Positions 61,854 to 64,000 of a stretch of DNA of 64,000 nucleotides are shown here, in pieces. Origin of the DNA: Sphaerimonospora mesophila NBRC 14179 = JCM 3151. GTDB taxonomy: Bacteria > Actinomycetota > Actinomycetes > Streptosporangiales > Streptosporangiaceae. A program made the position numbers and the translations under genes. The DNA lies in NCBI GenBank assembly GCA_001552515.1, contig BCRI01000024.1, positions 1 to 64,000 on the forward strand. Direction: 5' to 3'. Position 1 is the stretch's first letter. Every line of letters begins with the position of its first letter. The notes beneath the pieces were generated by a model. That model searched no databases. It was not told the DNA's origin and was given only the letters and a program-made list of their open reading frames with translations.

Positions 61854-64000
61854 TCATGCGCGAAGACGCCGCATCGCGGGATCGTACAGAGGCTCCTCGG
61901 CCACGATGGCGGCCACCCTCCGGTCGAAGTAGCCGATGTCGAGCGCCCGGCCCGGGGTGGCCAGCTCGGCGGGCAGCCAGGCGTAGGCGATGCCCTTGCC
62001 GATCGTGTAGCCGAACCCTGCGCTGGTGACGTACCCGACGCAGGTCGCGCCGTCGTACACCGGCTCCCGGCCCATCACGACATCGGCCGGGTCGTCGATG
62101 GTCAGACAGGTGAGCCTGCGGCGGACCGACGCGGCACGCTCCGCCAGCGCGGCGCGGCCGATGAAGTCGCCCTTGTCCATCTTGACGGCGAAGCCGAGCC
62201 CGGCCTCGTACGGATCGTGCTCGAAGGTCATGTCGGTGCCGAAGGAGCGGTAGCCCTTCTCCAGCCGCAGGCTGGTGAACGCCCCCCGGCCGCCCGCGAT
62301 GATCCCGTACTCCCGGCCGGCCGCCCAGAGCGTGTCCCACAGCCTGGCCCCCATGTCCGCCGTGGTGTAGAGCTCCCAGCCGAGCTCGCCGATGTACGAC
62401 AGCCGCAGCGCGGTGACCGGGACCGCCCCGATGTGGGCACGCTTGGCGCGGAAGTAGCGGAAGCCCTCGTTGGAGAAGTCCGCGTCGGCGAGCGGCTGGA
62501 CGAGGTCGCGGGCGAGCGGTCCCCACACCCCGACGCAGCAGGTGCCGGCCGTGACGTCGCGGATCACGACCGTGTCGTCCGCGTGCCGGTGCAGCCAGTC
62601 GAGGTCGAGGTTGCCGTTGGCGCCGACCTGGAACAGGTCGCGGCCGAGCCTGGCCACGGTGATGTCGCTGCGGATGCCGCCGTCGACGTCGAGCAGCAGG
62701 CAGTACGTCACAGAGCCGACCGACTTGTCCACGTCGCCGGTGGTCAGGCGCTGGAGGAAGGCCACCGCGCCGGGGCCGGAGACCTCGATCCGCTTCAGCG
62801 CGGTCATGTCGTAGAGGGCCACGGACTCGCGGGAGGCCAGGGCCTCCGCGCCGACGATCGGCGACCAGTAGCGGGCCGCCCAGTCGTTCGGCACCGGGAT
62901 GTCCCGCCCGTCCAGCAGGCGGGCGTTGGCGCCGTACCACTGCGGGCGCTCCCAGCCGGACGCCTCGAGGAAGAAGGCGTCCAGCTCCCGCTGGCGCGGG
63001 TGGAACGGGCTCAGGCGCAGCGGCCGGGGCTCCTCCATCGGCTGGAGCGGGTGGAGGATGTCGTAGACCTCGACGTAGTTCTGGCAGTCGCGGGCCAGCA
63101 CGTAGTCGGGCGCGAGCTGGTGGGGCTCGAAGCGGCTCAGGTCGCACTCGTGCAGGTCGAAGGACGAGCAGTGGCCGTCGACCAGCCACTCGGCCATCGC
63201 CCGGCCGACGCCCGCCGAGTGGGTGACCCACACCGCCTCGGCGACCCAGAAGCCCTTGACGTCCGGGGCCTCCCCCATCAGCGGCATCTGGTCGGTGGTG
63301 AACGAGAACAGCCCGTTGATGCCCTCGGTGATCTCGGCGGCCGCGGTGGCGGGCAGCAGCCGGTGCGTCTCGGCCCAGGCGGGGGCGAAGTCGCCGGGGG
63401 TGAAGGTGAGCACCGACGGCATGACCTCGGCCTTGTCCACGGAGACGATGTCGTCGGGGTCGACCGGCATGGGCCGGTGCCCGTAGTAGCCGATGCCGAG
63501 GCCGTCGAAGCGCTGCCGGTAGTAGAGGTCGGCGTCCTGGTGCCGCAGGATCGGCAGCGTCGCCTCGTCCGTACGTCCGGCCAGGGCCGGCACGGGGCCG
63601 GTCCAGGCGAGCTGGTGGGCGAGCGGGGTGAGCGGCAGGGGCAGCCCGACCATGCGGGCGATCCGCGGCCCCCAGATGCCGGCGCAGCACACCACGATGT
63701 CGGCGGCGAGCTCGCCGTGGTCGGTCACCACCCCGGTCACGCGGCCGTCCTCGGTCCGCACGTCCAGCACCTCGTGCCGTTCCAGGACCCGCACGCCGCG
63801 GGAGCGGGCCGCCCGGAGCTGGGCCTCGACCGCGTGTACGGCCCTGGCCAGGCCGTCGGTGGGGATGAGCAGGCCGCCGAGCACCACGTCGGGGTCGACG
63901 AGGGGATGGCGCTCGGCGCACTCCTCCGGGGTCAGCAGCCGGGACTCGATCCCCCAGGCCGTGGCCCAGCCGTGGCGGCGGTGCAACTCGGCGAGCCGCT
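61854..64000 (-). CDS. GcvT-family FAD-dependent dehydrogenase (dimethylglycine/sarcosine dehydrogenase-like), 5' end beyond the window
   Basis: At least 715 residues are visible; the frame runs past the right edge. The FAD oxidoreductase part has VHAVEAQLRAARSRGVRVLE, CCAGIWGPRIARMVGL and VWVTHSAGVGRAMAEWLVDG. The C-terminal folate-binding GcvT domain includes IPVPNDWAARYWSPIVGAEA, ALKRIEVSGPGAVAFLQRLT and ALRLSYIGELGWELYTTADM. It should demethylate dimethylglycine or sarcosine to feed the same operon. A 97-base gap separates it from glyA. Confidence 0.9.
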   Translation of the reverse strand, partial: RLAELHRRHGWATAWGIESRLLTPEECAERHPLVDPDVVLGGLLIPTDGLARAVHAVEAQLRAARSRGVRVLERHEVLDVRTEDGRVTGVVTDHGELAADIVVCCAGIWGPRIARMVGLPLPLTPLAHQLAWTGPVPALAGRTDEATLPILRHQDADLYYRQRFDGLGIGYYGHRPMPVDPDDIVSVDKAEVMPSVLTFTPGDFAPAWAETHRLLPATAAAEITEGINGLFSFTTDQMPLMGEAPDVKGFWVAEAVWVTHSAGVGRAMAEWLVDGHCSSFDLHECDLSRFEPHQLAPDYVLARDCQNYVEVYDILHPLQPMEEPRPLRLSPFHPRQRELDAFFLEASGWERPQWYGANARLLDGRDIPVPNDWAARYWSPIVGAEALASRESVALYDMTALKRIEVSGPGAVAFLQRLTTGDVDKSVGSVTYCLLLDVDGGIRSDITVARLGRDLFQVGANGNLDLDWLHRHADDTVVIRDVTAGTCCVGVWGPLARDLVQPLADADFSNEGFRYFRAKRAHIGAVPVTALRLSYIGELGWELYTTADMGARLWDTLWAAGREYGIIAGGRGAFTSLRLEKGYRSFGTDMTFEHDPYEAGLGFAVKMDKGDFIGRAALAERAASVRRRLTCLTIDDPADVVMGREPVYDGATCVGYVTSAGFGYTIGKGIAYAWLPAELATPGRALDIGYFDRRVAAIVAEEPLYDPAMRRLRA

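Overview
The window reads as chromosomal DNA of a very GC-rich actinomycete. Codon third positions are almost all G or C, GTG starts are common, and genes often overlap by 4 bases (GTGA or ATGA). The gene set (DUF5925 AAA ATPase, DUF4253, DUF6461, SPW, DUF3140, CotH/VTC/DUF4956) suggests the Streptosporangiales, but that placement is an inference. I found no rRNA, tRNA, complete insertion sequence, prophage or CRISPR array. The right end cuts a gene.

Layout. 0-10 kb: a + strand operon (AAA ATPase, C39-like peptidase, S9 peptidase) converges on an oligopeptide-type ABC operon that has no ATPase gene. A LuxR regulator, a DUF4253 protein and a repeat-rich intergenic region follow. 10-20 kb: a lactonase, a zinc alcohol dehydrogenase, then eroded DNA with fragments of a Ser/Thr kinase, a broken ECF sigma factor beside an intact YCII gene, and a probable thiC scrap. 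Intact genes here are a 4-Cys secreted peptide, a membrane-anchored WD40 propeller and a FUSC transporter. 20-28 kb: a DUF4956-VTC-CotH operon with a palindromic operator and a strong terminator, a PP2C phosphatase, a 39-residue membrane protein, a hydrolase and a short-chain dehydrogenase. 28-35 kb: a five-gene operon with polar amino-acid ABC genes, a D-aminoacylase and a serine hydrolase, converging on a LysR gene, then an SPW membrane protein. 35-41 kb: an enolase-superfamily enzyme diverges from a ThDP enzyme followed by a 990-residue FAD/Fe-S oxidoreductase.

41-43.4 kb holds three consecutive small secreted proteins that share a Cys-x5/6-Cys-Asn-x-x-Gln motif. The first two lie behind duplicated control regions. 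I consider this the best candidate for an undescribed system. 43.4-46.4 kb: a cobalamin riboswitch, a 19-codon leader ORF, cobQ and a cobC-like gene. 46.4-49 kb: an MFS exporter-TetR-YceI operon with two matching palindromic operators. 49-55 kb: DUF3140, a SufR-like regulator, two small membrane proteins, an ArsC-like protein, an FMN 2-hydroxyacid oxidase and a secreted pectate lyase. 55.5-64 kb: an operon for methylated-glycine catabolism (GcvT-family dehydrogenase, glyA, soxBDAG), truncated at the window edge.

Metabolic theme: scavenging of peptides, acylated D-amino acids, pectin and sarcosine-type compounds. Small tandem repeats are common, and one intergenic repeat of about 100 bp occurs twice, 20 kb apart.
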